The position numbers were made by a program, and so were the translations under genes. A DNA stretch of 64,000 nt from BCD1 sp965230565 (GTDB lineage Bacteria; Bacteroidota; Bacteroidia; Chitinophagales; Saprospiraceae): the NCBI GenBank assembly GCA_965230565.1, contig CBDDLH010000016.1:496001-560000 (forward strand), in the 5' to 3' direction. Position 1 is the first letter of the stretch, and every line of letters starts with the position of its first letter. Below the pieces are notes generated by a model. It had not been told where the DNA came from and searched no databases. It worked only from the letters and a program-made list of their open reading frames with translations. This document shows, piece after piece, positions 34,349 to 43,877 of this stretch.

Positions 34349-35563
34349 TTACATTTTTTGATCAAGGCTTTTGCCCGTCTCCAGATGATCAAAAGAAGGC
34401 AGGTACTTTTTGATAGTATTTATCAGCTCCGGCTTGGATAATGAATTTTTCAGGAACAAAGCCTTGAGTTCCTTGAACAACAACTCCTGATCATTATCTG
34501 TTATAGAGACCTTTCCCTTCAGAACACCCAACTTATTAAACTTATTCAAATCCGGGTTTTCTGCTTCAGTAAAGAATTCCTCAAATGGCTTTTCTCCGGA
34601 TGTGTCCGTTTTGAAGAAATATACCGGATATTTTGTTGATGCTTTATTGAGTAATGCCGCTTTGCTTTTAGCTTCCTCCTCTGTTTTACAATATTCAACC
34701 TCATATCCCAATTCGCCTAAAAGGTCTTTCCCAATGTCGGAAAAAAGTTTCATTTCATCTTCCAAGATTTTTGGGAAAAATATATTTCCAGGTTCGGACA
34801 ACATGCAAGCCAACAAACACAATTGACCAGATTCCTCCGGGGATACGAAATATCTTTTTATATCAAGGGGCGAGGAAAGTGGCTGCCTTTTTTTCAACCT
34901 GTTCAAAAAACCATCCGGCAAACTTCCATTGGAAAAAGCCACATTGGCAAACCTTGCCGTACTGACATTAATCCGGTCTGCATAGGAAAGAATTACTTCT
35001 TCCATGATCTTTTTACTGGCTCCCATAACATTTACCGGGTTAGCGGCTTTATCCGTGGAAACACAAAAAAACCTTTTAGGAGGTTTTTTAACCAGCAGTT
35101 CTAAAAGGCTTTTGGTATTGAAAACATTATTCTCAATCATTGCCTGAATGGAATAAGGATCTTTTTCACTCCTCACGTGCTTATGTGCAGCGAAATTGGC
35201 AACAATATCAAATGGCTCTTCTTCCAGGAACATTTTTTCAAATACTTTATGTCCCATATCCATCGGGTAGGTTTTGTACTCGAATGGAACATTAAGATTG
35301 TTGTTACTCCTGAGGTCTCTGGTCAGCTCCGTTAAAGCGTTTTCATTAATGTCCACTACAAAGAGTCGTCTCGGCGAGAATTTGACCAAAGCTTTAATAA
35401 ATGAACTGCCAATCGTACCAGCTCCGCCGATAACCAAAGCAGATGCCCCATTAATTCTTTCCTCCAGAATCGCCTCATTATTCGCCAAGTCTTTAGAGAA
35501 AAGACTTTCCCTCCTTTCGGTAACATACTTGGCTATAAAATCATCAATGTCGACAAAAATCAT
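34349..35563 (-). CDS. Nucleotide-sugar dehydratase, Polysacc_synt_2 family (UDP-GlcNAc 4,6-dehydratase-like)
   Basis: This 404-residue SDR has a Rossmann motif ALVIGGAGTIGSSFI (about 41-55), the active-site block CVSTDKAANPVNVMGASKK, and ARFANVAFSNGSLPDGF. The order matches FlaA1/PseB/CapE dehydratases that make UDP-4-keto-6-deoxy sugars. The sequence departs from classic members (NVAFSNGS where NVLGSNGS is usual) and has a longer C-terminus, so product and activity are uncertain. It overlaps the stop of the upstream SDR by four bases. Confidence 0.8.
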   Translation of the reverse strand: MIFVDIDDFIAKYVTERRESLFSKDLANNEAILEERINGASALVIGGAGTIGSSFIKALVKFSPRRLFVVDINENALTELTRDLRSNNNLNVPFEYKTYPMDMGHKVFEKMFLEEEPFDIVANFAAHKHVRSEKDPYSIQAMIENNVFNTKSLLELLVKKPPKRFFCVSTDKAANPVNVMGASKKIMEEVILSYADRINVSTARFANVAFSNGSLPDGFLNRLKKRQPLSSPLDIKRYFVSPEESGQLCLLACMLSEPGNIFFPKILEDEMKLFSDIGKDLLGELGYEVEYCKTEEEAKSKAALLNKASTKYPVYFFKTDTSGEKPFEEFFTEAENPDLNKFNKLGVLKGKVSITDNDQELLFKELKALFLKNSLSKPELINTIKKYLPSFDHLETGKSLDQKM

Positions 35564-36489
35564 GAACTTGTTTCTTTATAATCAGATCTGATATAATCCA
35601 AAGCCTCCCGGGGCTTCCAACCTAATTCTTTTGCTGCCTTCTTTGAGCTAAAAGTCAGCGTACCTGTCATTTTAGAAACGCTTTCACTTGTCAAAGGAAA
35701 CCCAATTTTGAGTCTTAAGAGCAAATCTCCTGTTTTTCCCAATAATTGGACTATTCTGATCGGCAATCTGAACGGAATTCTCTTCCTTAACGATTTCGCG
35801 ACAGCTTCTTCTATTTCGACAAATCGGGGGTCCAATCCGTCGGTAAGGTTAAATATTCCTTGTTTATTAAGCAATTCAGGTATCAGCCTGGCAACATCAA
35901 TATCACAAACTACACTTTTTCTTGAAGTATTTCCTGAAATGGAAAAATATCGTCCTTTCTTTATGGCTCTGGTCAACGATCCTAAATTCCCAGGGGCATC
36001 CTTTCCCACGATCAAAGGCAACCTCAAAATTACAGGCTGAACGTTATTTTTTGCACACCATTTTTTCACTGCCTGCTCCGCATTAATTTTACTACGGGCA
36101 TAGGGTGTTCTGCCATTTAAAGGAAAGGATTCATCTATTTGTGCTCCTTTGGTTAAGCCATAAACGGCCACCGTACTGATGAAAATAAAAGTCGAGGGCA
36201 GAGGGTTAAGTCCTTCCAGGCCCTTCAATAAATTAACAGTCCCTTGCTCATTAACTAAAAAGAACTGTTCTGCCTCTTCTTTATTTTTGGGAACCACATG
36301 TGCCTTTCCTGCACAATGCACTACAATATCAACGGGTCTTGAAATTTCCGGAATTTCCCTGCCTAAGTCAACAACAACATCATTTGTAAATGCTCTCCCC
36401 AGCCTAATCACATTATGCTTTTGAGAGAGTTCCTCAAATATTTTCCTTCCCAAAAAACCTCCGGCTCCGGTGAGCAGATAATTATCCAT
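35560..36489 (-). CDS. NAD-dependent epimerase/dehydratase (WbpV/4-ketoreductase-like)
   Basis: This 309-residue SDR begins with YLLTGAGGFLGRKI and has the catalytic SxnYxxxK set (STVAVYG, then TPYARSKINAEQ). It resembles short SDRs that reduce UDP-4-keto-6-deoxy-GlcNAc to QuiNAc or FucNAc. Together with the dehydratase that follows through a 4-base ATGA overlap and the sugar-phosphate transferase, it would form a compact module for the initiating sugar (inference). The frame is open to a TTG at 36510, but the ATG at 36489 matches the family start. Confidence 0.82.
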   Translation of the reverse strand: MDNYLLTGAGGFLGRKIFEELSQKHNVIRLGRAFTNDVVVDLGREIPEISRPVDIVVHCAGKAHVVPKNKEEAEQFFLVNEQGTVNLLKGLEGLNPLPSTFIFISTVAVYGLTKGAQIDESFPLNGRTPYARSKINAEQAVKKWCAKNNVQPVILRLPLIVGKDAPGNLGSLTRAIKKGRYFSISGNTSRKSVVCDIDVARLIPELLNKQGIFNLTDGLDPRFVEIEEAVAKSLRKRIPFRLPIRIVQLLGKTGDLLLRLKIGFPLTSESVSKMTGTLTFSSKKAAKELGWKPREALDYIRSDYKETSS

Positions 36490-37686
36490 TTTTCTTTTCT
36501 CCAACTGCAACTAATGCAGTCAGCATTTTCTTAGCCAAGATATTTTTATCAAACTCCACAGCAGCAATTTCCTTAGCCTTTTCCCCCATGCGGTTTAATG
36601 TTTCCGGCTTTTCATCCAATTCAATCAGTAATTTCGCTAATGCCTCAGCATCTTCAGGATCAACTGTGTAACCAACGTTGTGCTCTTCCAAAAAATCTTT
36701 CATCCAGCCGGTAGTATTTTGAACCACAGGAACTCCGGCTGCAAGCGATTCAAAGAATTTGTTTGGGGAGGAAGTATTGAGTACAGGAGTTCCCTTCAAC
36801 GGCACCAAAGAAACCATTGCATGTTGAACTAAGGGTACCAATTCATTTTTAGGCATTAACCCAAGTCTGACGAAGTTATCAGTACCTTCTTTTTTAGCTA
36901 AAACCTCTAATTCTTCCCGCTGCTGCCCCTCGCCAACTAGGAGAATCTTTATATCCTCCCTTCCGAGAGCTTTCAAATATTTTGCCGCATTGTATAACCA
37001 ATAAGAATTATTTACAACGCCAATGTTTCCTGTATAAATAGCATATTTTCCAGCCTGAAAAGTATTATTAGCAAAGGGTTGTTTTTTGGAAAACAAAGCA
37101 ATATTCGCCGCATTGGTTACCGATATCACATTTGGATGTTTATGATGTTTTTCAATGTAAGTTTTCATACCTGGGGAAAGGCTGACGACCAGGTCAGCCG
37201 CTGTATAGCACTTACGTTCAAACCAATAGGCCAGTTTTTTCATCCATTTTTTCCGAATGATTCCCAACTCAATGGCGCCTTCCGGCCAAAGGTCTCTCGT
37301 CTCAAAAACAAATTTACGCCCTCTAAAATACCTTGCCACCAATCCAGGCAGACCAACTGTTATAGGGCCGGAAGAGGCAATAACAACATTAGCTTTAGGG
37401 TAAGTGCATACCAGGAGGACAAAATGCTATAGGCCAAAAAGGTAAAGATCCTTTTCAGAAAAGATTGTTTGTTATCTATCCTGATATTGAGCACTTTTAC
37501 CTTTATCCCATCAAAAACCTGATTTTCAATCAGTCTTTCTGCCTGTAAATCACTTTTTGAATAAATACTGGAAACAACCGTCACCTCATGGCCTTCCGCA
37601 ACCCATTCCTTTGCAAATTCATATACCCTGGTCCCCCAGGAACCTTTAGGAGTAGAAAAATACTGATAGAAATAAAGGATCTTCAC
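36482..37686 (-). pseudogene. Glycosyltransferase family 4 (WbuB-like), split by a frameshift
   Basis: Two adjacent frames together encode one GT4 enzyme. The first (from GTG 37686) gives MKILYFYQYFSTPKGSWGTR and runs to a stop at 37360; the second, without a proper start, continues from the overlap and ends at 36482 with VFETRDLWPEGAIELG and PNKFFESLAAGVPVV. Reading through near 37393 with a -1 shift restores YPKANVVIASSGPITVGLPG, the expected family linker. I see no classic slippery heptamer at that site. It is thus a one-base-loss frameshift, a sequencing error, or less likely recoding. Intact homologues would be about 400 residues. It sits tightly between the heparinase-like gene and the SDR. 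Confidence 0.82.
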
Positions 37687-39267
37687 TTAAGCTGGAAAAG
37701 TTATGGTTGTTTTTAATTCTTCTTTGAAATTGACAATGATCTTATGGGCTTTCCTGGTTTTGTTGAACCCTTGTGGACAATCGTATTTAGCCAATTGAAT
37801 TTTATCTTCCCCCTGGAATTGAATATTAAGCCCCATTATCCTTACCATGGAATCCTTGGTCAACAGAACCGGTTCTTGCCCGGGGGCCAAATGAAAAAAG
37901 GCCTGACCGGCCCTTTTTTTTTCTTTCAAAGTGTCCTCGATACAAATGGATTTATCTAAAAAGTTGACGGCTCTTTGATGAATAGAACCGATATTTCTAT
38001 ACCCATCATGGGTGGCAGATATTTTGGAAAATGAATCTTCCAAGACGGTCACGCTCGCTCTTTGGGCTACCCGGAAAGCCCCCCAAACCCTGGAAGAATT
38101 CCTTCCTTCAACTGAAACAGTGTTGTGGAAGGTAGTGGACCGTTGCTTTTCCCGCACGGGACCGGATTCATAGGTGGAAACTCCCGGATCAATGATCATC
38201 GGTTGTCCTTTGAAATGCAATTCAAAACTAAAAGTATCCGCATGGCTGTGACCTGGTTGGTAAGCCGGTGAAGGCACACCTATGTCGTAAAAAAACTCAT
38301 ATTCCCCTTCAGCCCTTTTTCTAAAATCTGAATCAGTCAAATTTCCTGGTTCCCAATCAATTTTGAGTGATTTGGCATAGTCAAATAATTCCAGAACAGG
38401 TAAAGCTATCCCCGGAGCTGCATCTTTAACCATAGGTATGTCCCCATTTTGATAAACGATAGTAGATAACCAGGAAAGCATAGAGGAAGCTTTTGTTTTG
38501 AACATTGGTAAAATGGCTTCCTGTGTAGTCCAGACACTCTCTGTACCGAATTTATAGCAATCCAATAACCGATGGAGAATGATATTGTGATACATAGGAG
38601 AACGTTCATAATGGCCTCCATCATTAAGGATTTGTTCTTTCAATTCAGGCATTATGACCTTCTTTGCACGATCCAACATTTTGTGATCCCGAAAATAAAC
38701 TGCCCCAAAAAACAAAGCCAATCCGTTTTCAAGCAAATGATTTCCCAACAGATGGTATTCCAAATTATGGGAAAGCCGATGAATATCCCGGCTGAGTAAC
38801 TGATCGAATTCCGGCTTTTTAATTTGATGCCGGGAAATAAACTTGATCAAATTAACAATTCTCAAAGAAGTTGGATAAGGTTCTTTCCCAACTTGATTAT
38901 TTTCATCCTGGAGTAGATAATTACTTATGAGTCTGATGCCAGTACCCGGATCCAGATCCTTTTGATTCAGGAAATCAAAGTAATTCAGGTTATAAGTCCA
39001 TAATTTCCCATATCCTGAAAAATCCCAATTGATATTTTTTTCAAAAGAATGCTCCAGGTTGAGAAAACTAAAACAGCTGGGATCTTTATGGGAAGTATGG
39101 TTAAAAGGACTGTTTTCCCAGGTTTGAAGATGGCCATTGTCTGACAACCTTTTTCTATAAGCAACAGGGAAAAATTTGTTCCGAAAGGGATAATAAAACC
39201 GGTAAAAGATCTGGCGGAACTTCAGATGCTTTATCGTATGAAATCGAATAAGAATGTATTGCAACAA
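37687..39267 (-). CDS. Heparinase II/III-family protein (polysaccharide lyase-like)
   Basis: The 526-residue product has an N-terminal alpha-toroid domain (about 70-330; LLGNHLLENGLALFFGAVYF) and a C-terminal heparinase II/III beta domain (PGHSHADTFSFELHFKGQPM, IIDPGVSTYESGP, RSTTFHNTVSVEGRNSS). No signal peptide is visible, so a cytoplasmic or membrane-associated place is suggested. Lyases of this family cut uronic-acid polymers; copies inside biosynthetic clusters may edit or clear the glycan. The only starts are TTG codons at 39267/39264, 12 bases after the epimerase stop. The TAA stop is followed directly by the GTG of the frameshifted glycosyltransferase. Confidence 0.87.
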   Translation of the reverse strand: MLQYILIRFHTIKHLKFRQIFYRFYYPFRNKFFPVAYRKRLSDNGHLQTWENSPFNHTSHKDPSCFSFLNLEHSFEKNINWDFSGYGKLWTYNLNYFDFLNQKDLDPGTGIRLISNYLLQDENNQVGKEPYPTSLRIVNLIKFISRHQIKKPEFDQLLSRDIHRLSHNLEYHLLGNHLLENGLALFFGAVYFRDHKMLDRAKKVIMPELKEQILNDGGHYERSPMYHNIILHRLLDCYKFGTESVWTTQEAILPMFKTKASSMLSWLSTIVYQNGDIPMVKDAAPGIALPVLELFDYAKSLKIDWEPGNLTDSDFRKRAEGEYEFFYDIGVPSPAYQPGHSHADTFSFELHFKGQPMIIDPGVSTYESGPVREKQRSTTFHNTVSVEGRNSSRVWGAFRVAQRASVTVLEDSFSKISATHDGYRNIGSIHQRAVNFLDKSICIEDTLKEKKRAGQAFFHLAPGQEPVLLTKDSMVRIMGLNIQFQGEDKIQLAKYDCPQGFNKTRKAHKIIVNFKEELKTTITFPA

Positions 39268-39279
39268 ACCCGAATTGTT

Positions 39280-40365
39280 TTATCCCAACTTTTCCAAAAG
39301 CATCTTCGCTATTCGTGGCCCGGTTTGACCATCCCATAGTGGCGGGATTTGTCCTTTTTTCCAATCACCGTTGTGTAGTCTTTCCATAAATGGAGCAATA
39401 TTGGACGGATCTGTACCAACAAGTTCATTGGTCCCAAGTGTAATGGTTTCAGGGCGTTCTGTGTTATCACGTAGCGTGAGGCATGGGACATTCATTACCG
39501 TTGTCTCTTCCGTAATTCCTCCTGAATCTGTAATTACCGCAAAGGCATTTTTTACAAGGTAGTTGAACTCAAGATACCCTAACGGCCCAGTCATGTGTAA
39601 GTTCTCAGCCTGAACGCCTAATTTTTCCAACACTTTTGCTGTTCTGGGATGCACCGGGAAAACAATAGGTAATGACCGTGCACCCGTTACGACTTCATCG
39701 ATCAAATCCGCCAGCTTTCTTTCTTCATCCACATTGGCTGGCCGGTGGAGGGTCATGACAAAATACTGGCCATTGTTCAGTGATAATTCGTCCCAGACCG
39801 GAGGTTTTTTCAATCGCTCGATATTTTTGAGCAGGGTGTCAATCATTGTATTGCCTACAAAACAGATCTGATCCTCCGTATGGCCCAATTTTCTGAGGTT
39901 TTCATTGGCTACCTCTGACGTTGTAAAACAATAATCAGTGATAGCGTCTGTAACCATTCGGTTTATTTCCTCGGGCATCGTCAGGTCTCTGCTTCTTATC
40001 CCTGCTTCCACGTGAACCACTTTCAGCCCCATCTTTTTTGCCGTAATGGAACAAGCCATGGTGGAAGTCACATCTCCAACTACCAGACAACAATCTGCCG
40101 GGCTTTCCGACAACAGACTTTCGTACCTCGTCATAATGCGGGAAGTTTGCTCAGCCTGAGTTCCTGATCCGACTTCGAGATTAACGTCCGGAGATGGAAT
40201 GCCCAGTTCTTTGAAAAAACTACCGGACATTTTCTCATCGTAGTGCTGCCCTGTATGAACCAGCCGGTATTTTATTTTTTCTTCGTAAGGTTTTAAGGCT
40301 TCAATAATTGGAGCAATTTTCATAAAGTTGGGTCGTGCTCCTGCGATAATGTCTAATCGGATCAA
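39280..40365 (-). CDS. UDP-GlcNAc 2-epimerase family, WecB/WbpI-like
   Basis: This 361-residue protein has the full epimerase pattern: IIAGARPNFMKIAPII, LVHTGQHYDEKMS, VVGDVTSTMACSITA, VHVEAGIRSRDLTMPEEINR and ITDSGGITEETT. The N-terminal GARPNFMK differs from the GTRPEAIK of the other copy at 28645. Because WbpA, B, D and E homologues are in the same operon, the WbpI role (UDP-GlcNAc(3NAc)A to the manno isomer) is an attractive inference for this or the other copy. It has to start at TTG 40365; a TAA closes the frame 13 codons upstream and no ATG/GTG exists. Confidence 0.88.
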   Translation of the reverse strand: MIRLDIIAGARPNFMKIAPIIEALKPYEEKIKYRLVHTGQHYDEKMSGSFFKELGIPSPDVNLEVGSGTQAEQTSRIMTRYESLLSESPADCCLVVGDVTSTMACSITAKKMGLKVVHVEAGIRSRDLTMPEEINRMVTDAITDYCFTTSEVANENLRKLGHTEDQICFVGNTMIDTLLKNIERLKKPPVWDELSLNNGQYFVMTLHRPANVDEERKLADLIDEVVTGARSLPIVFPVHPRTAKVLEKLGVQAENLHMTGPLGYLEFNYLVKNAFAVITDSGGITEETTVMNVPCLTLRDNTERPETITLGTNELVGTDPSNIAPFMERLHNGDWKKGQIPPLWDGQTGPRIAKMLLEKLG

Positions 40366-40487
40366 GAATAAAAGATTTTTGTATTTGTTTGCTATTTGAA
40401 ATTAATACTTCGATTTTGCTGTAGCCCGTTTAGAGGACATTTTAGTTAACAAAACCATGCATTAAACTTTTCAATTACTACAATCTA

Positions 40488-41612
40488 TTAACTATTGGGA
40501 TTGTTATTTTTAAGATAGCTTATCAAGGGAGTATGGTCCTTATCAGAAAACCTAAATTTATCTACAGGTGATTGTTCAAGATTGGATTTCCACTGGGACA
40601 ATTCTTTCTTTGTCAAATTTTTCAGATCTTCCACGGAACCACTAAGGTCATCTAAATTCAATGTGATACCAAACCCATTTTTTTCAATTTTTATTGCATC
40701 ACCAGAGTTACGATTACCAATCATCGGTTTCCTGAAAAAACCTGCTTCATAGTACCGATTTGTCCAGGCATACCTATAATTCCCATCGATCTTTGGATCC
40801 GAAAAAGGATATGCCACCCAACTTAAATCAATTTGGGAATATAACTTTTTTAAATCCTGGGGGGATTTATAAGTGCCATTATAACTAATTTTGGGATGGT
40901 CATGTACCATAGACAGAAGTGATTCCGGTATTTGGTTAAAATAGCCATAGATCAATAACCTAAAATTATCGGACTCATCTAGCAACTTTAATAAAACTTC
41001 AATAGATCTGGGGCACCTGATTACTCCAAAGTAACCAATAACCCATACTTCTTCTTCATTATCTTGGACATCCAGATAGTTATCTGCCAAATGAACTTTG
41101 TTCTCAATGACAAAATATTTCCTAAAGGGAATTTTACCGAATTCAGAAAACCTGTTAACAAACATTTCTGAAGTTAGCACTACTACAGGCACAAACCTCA
41201 AAGAGAGATTAATAAACCATCTCATACTTCTTGCAAACAAAGATCTCCTTAAAAAAACATCCCGCAGGTCAGCAATCTCAAAAATCAACCTACATTTAAA
41301 TAATAAGTTATAAAACGACAACCATGGCAGCAGGTCAAATCCATAAAAATATATATCAGTTGGCAACTCTTTAGATCGATAGTTCATTATCATTATCGAG
41401 GCCCTTAGGTAAACCAAAAATCTCGAATGCAATTTCCCATGTTGGATTTTTCCCAAAGAGACATAATTGAAGGCTTGGGTGCTTTTGTAATAAGGTCGAT
41501 CAAACCCAAGCAACTGAACCTCTTGATATTGTTTCTTCAATTCACAAAATCTCACCATTTGATGGGCATCACCGTAAGTAGATTGTATGAAAAGTAATTT
41601 TCTATTGACCAT
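40488..41612 (-). CDS. Putative glycosyltransferase, GT4-like, divergent
   Basis: This 374-residue protein shows a GT-B-like plan: N-terminal strand KLLFIQSTYGDAHQMVRF, an FEIADLRDVFLRRSLFARS linker, and a C-terminal domain with VWVIGYFGVIRCPRSIEVL and TNRYYEAGFFRKPMIGNRNSGD. The EX7E motif is not clear, so donor-site details are uncertain. The gene is AT-rich like its upstream neighbours and overlaps the next GT4 by 11 bases. The 122 bp below it to the epimerase contain no gene. Function as a repeat-unit transferase is inferred from context. Confidence 0.72.
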   Translation of the reverse strand: MVNRKLLFIQSTYGDAHQMVRFCELKKQYQEVQLLGFDRPYYKSTQAFNYVSLGKIQHGKLHSRFLVYLRASIMIMNYRSKELPTDIYFYGFDLLPWLSFYNLLFKCRLIFEIADLRDVFLRRSLFARSMRWFINLSLRFVPVVVLTSEMFVNRFSEFGKIPFRKYFVIENKVHLADNYLDVQDNEEEVWVIGYFGVIRCPRSIEVLLKLLDESDNFRLLIYGYFNQIPESLLSMVHDHPKISYNGTYKSPQDLKKLYSQIDLSWVAYPFSDPKIDGNYRYAWTNRYYEAGFFRKPMIGNRNSGDAIKIEKNGFGITLNLDDLSGSVEDLKNLTKKELSQWKSNLEQSPVDKFRFSDKDHTPLISYLKNNNPNS

Positions 41613-42687
41613 CTAGCAATTCAAAAAAGGATTTTATTGAATTTGAAATGGAGAATTTTTTCGCAGACTGAAATCCGTTTTTGACAAGGTTTATTCGCAT
41701 TACTCTGTCTTTCTTAAGCAATAGAATATTTTTCCGAAGCTCGGTTTCATCTCCAAAAGGTACTAAGACACCAGATCTCCCATAATCCAGAACCTCCGGA
41801 ATCCCACCAACCTCAGTGGCCAAAATAACACAAGAATGATACATGCCTTCAATATTCGCAACTCCCAAAGCTTCTTTTTCTGAAGGAATACACAAGCAAT
41901 GTGCCTGCTTCATCAAATCAAAAACTTCCTCTTGCGGAAGGTAGTGGTAAATGCTAACTGACACACAATCTTTCACATAATCATAAATATTACTTTCTTT
42001 CAACTTTGATGATGTTACGATATCCAAGTGCACCCCCTCTAAACCAGCAAAAGCCTTCAATAAATACTCCAGGCCTCCAACTTTAAAATTTGTTTTAACA
42101 AATAATACACGAAACACTTTGTCATCTTCGTGTTTTTCCAAATTAGCTTGTGCCTTATCATCAATTTCAATCCCTTTGGGAAGGATAAATAGTTTTTCAC
42201 TTTCAACACCATAAGCTGATGTCAAACAATTATGAAGGTACCTGGAATTAACAATCGTAATTTGGTTGTGCTTTAAAGCAAATCTCTCAAATCGAGCAAA
42301 AATAAATGATCTAATGGAAGCATAATTCAATTTAAAGACAGGTGAAATATGTTGATAATCATTAATAAACCCAATCACCTTTTTTCTAGTGAGAAGATTA
42401 AACAGAAAACCATACATCGCATTATTTGTAACTACAACCTCTATCCCTTTTCGTGTGACAACCTTTACGAAATACATGAAAATCCTATATAAAAACCCGA
42501 TTCCCGGGTAGTTTAAAAAAGTTGGTACAGAAATTTTTATCACGTTCTCTCCAGCTTCTAAAGTATCTTCAGTAACGATAAAAAGCTCATTATGCCACTC
42601 TTGGGAAAATTGATAAACCAAGCGAGCGAACTTTGCGGGCCCATTGGATGTGGTTTCAAAAGTAGTTGTCAAAAAAGCAATTTTCAT
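41602..42687 (-). CDS. Glycosyltransferase family 4
   Basis: The 361-residue enzyme has a good GT4 pattern: MKIAFLTTTFETTSNGPAKF at the N-terminus, FVKTNFKVGGLEYLLKAFAG in the donor domain, and the EX7E motif in PSEKEALGVANIEGM. The frame also offers TTG at 42690, but ATG at 42687 is preferred. It lies 44 bases after the Wzy-like gene and overlaps the following glycosyltransferase by 11 bases. Specificity unknown. Confidence 0.88.
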   Translation of the reverse strand: MKIAFLTTTFETTSNGPAKFARLVYQFSQEWHNELFIVTEDTLEAGENVIKISVPTFLNYPGIGFLYRIFMYFVKVVTRKGIEVVVTNNAMYGFLFNLLTRKKVIGFINDYQHISPVFKLNYASIRSFIFARFERFALKHNQITIVNSRYLHNCLTSAYGVESEKLFILPKGIEIDDKAQANLEKHEDDKVFRVLFVKTNFKVGGLEYLLKAFAGLEGVHLDIVTSSKLKESNIYDYVKDCVSVSIYHYLPQEEVFDLMKQAHCLCIPSEKEALGVANIEGMYHSCVILATEVGGIPEVLDYGRSGVLVPFGDETELRKNILLLKKDRVMRINLVKNGFQSAKKFSISNSIKSFFELLDGQ

Positions 42688-42731
42688 CAATAATATCTAT
42701 GTGCAGATGTTTTCCTGCCTATTCCCGTCTT

Positions 42732-43877
42732 TTATCTTTTTAATAATAAACTAATAACCAGCCAGTATACTAATTCCCCCTGAACTGAACCGATAAGATA
42801 ATTGGGCTCCAAAAAAGTAATTATGAATGAAGCGAAGAACAAGGTCTTAAAGAGCTTTCTTTCATCATCCTCCAAACTTTTATTTTTTAAAAAAGACCTT
42901 AAAATTTCAACGAAAAGAATCACCAATAAAGCCATATAAATAATACCGCCGTCTACGGCATTTCTAAGCCACATTAAATGTACATCAACATTTTTATTGA
43001 TATCATCTTTTGGTCCAAAACCATATCCAAAGAGGGGGCGCTCCTTGAATTTTTCATAATAATAAGTCGTTAATTCCACCCGCCCCGTTGAAATTCTGTT
43101 AACATCAATTCGGTCCCGGCTAAGAGTTGAAATACGCATTTGAGTCAGAAAGCTTTCTGACTGAGCGACAAAAGCAAGAGATCCAATTAAAATAATCTTA
43201 TAAATAAAGTGGATTCTAAAACTAAGAAAGAAAACAATTCCGGATGCCAAAAAACCTCCACGGCCGCCCGTAAGATACTGTGCAATTATTATTATGACTA
43301 TGGCAATCGTTTCAATAGAAATAAGCGGTTTGTTATTCCTTCCATGCCAGAAAAGCAAAAAAGGAACAAACAAAAATAAGGAATTGGAATATCCTGTACT
43401 ATAGCCACCAAATCCTGCCTGTCCAAAAGAGAAATCCCAACCAGATGGCCTAACGTCATAAATTCCCGTAAAATGAGAACCAATGCTTAATACACAAATA
43501 AAAGTGATCAGCATTACCGTCCGCAGGATCACTTTATAATAAAATTCCTTTTCATGATTAAAAATCCACAACATCAGAAAAGGAATAATTATATCAATTA
43601 GCGCATTTAACCTAAAAGATAGAAGCAGCCCGAACAACATGGAAAAAATAATAAGGACCAGGCCAAATGGAGAGAGAAAAAAGGAAGGGAATTTTAATTT
43701 ACTTCTCCCTAATTCATACAAGAATATGGTAATGAAAAGAAAGTATTTTATTCCCCTAATAAGGAAAGCATCTATCCCGGGAAGCCAGTTAATGACTGAG
43801 GAGACAAGGTAAACAGTTAGTATGTAGGAATAGAATACCTTTAAATAGTCGTTTCTGCGTGCTATTGCCTGGCTCAT
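42732..43877 (-). CDS. wzy: O-antigen/capsule polymerase, Wzy-like
   Basis: This 381-residue membrane protein has about ten to eleven helices and a large loop with the Wzy/ligase pattern (SLFLFVPFLLFWHG, YLTGGRGGFLASGIVFF, then RISTGRVELTTYYYEKFKERPLFGYGFG). The GGRGG and RP-LFGYG features are typical of the Wzy_C/O-antigen ligase family. In the Wzx/Wzy route it joins flipped repeat units in the periplasm. It is flanked by glycosyltransferases and shares ATGA with the upstream SDR gene, supporting polymerase over ligase; a ligase cannot be excluded by sequence alone. Confidence 0.85.
   Translation of the reverse strand: MSQAIARRNDYLKVFYSYILTVYLVSSVINWLPGIDAFLIRGIKYFLFITIFLYELGRSKLKFPSFFLSPFGLVLIIFSMLFGLLLSFRLNALIDIIIPFLMLWIFNHEKEFYYKVILRTVMLITFICVLSIGSHFTGIYDVRPSGWDFSFGQAGFGGYSTGYSNSLFLFVPFLLFWHGRNNKPLISIETIAIVIIIIAQYLTGGRGGFLASGIVFFLSFRIHFIYKIILIGSLAFVAQSESFLTQMRISTLSRDRIDVNRISTGRVELTTYYYEKFKERPLFGYGFGPKDDINKNVDVHLMWLRNAVDGGIIYMALLVILFVEILRSFLKNKSLEDDERKLFKTLFFASFIITFLEPNYLIGSVQGELVYWLVISLLLKR

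Noticed and set aside
36482..37342. A 286-residue glycosyltransferase with its own start
   Set aside because: Its first codon is a TTG inside the conserved linker; family homology continues upstream in the other frame.
37360..37686. A free-standing 108-residue protein starting MKILYFYQYF
   Set aside because: It is the N-terminal part of the frameshifted glycosyltransferase; the next frame continues the same fold, so no separate gene is called.
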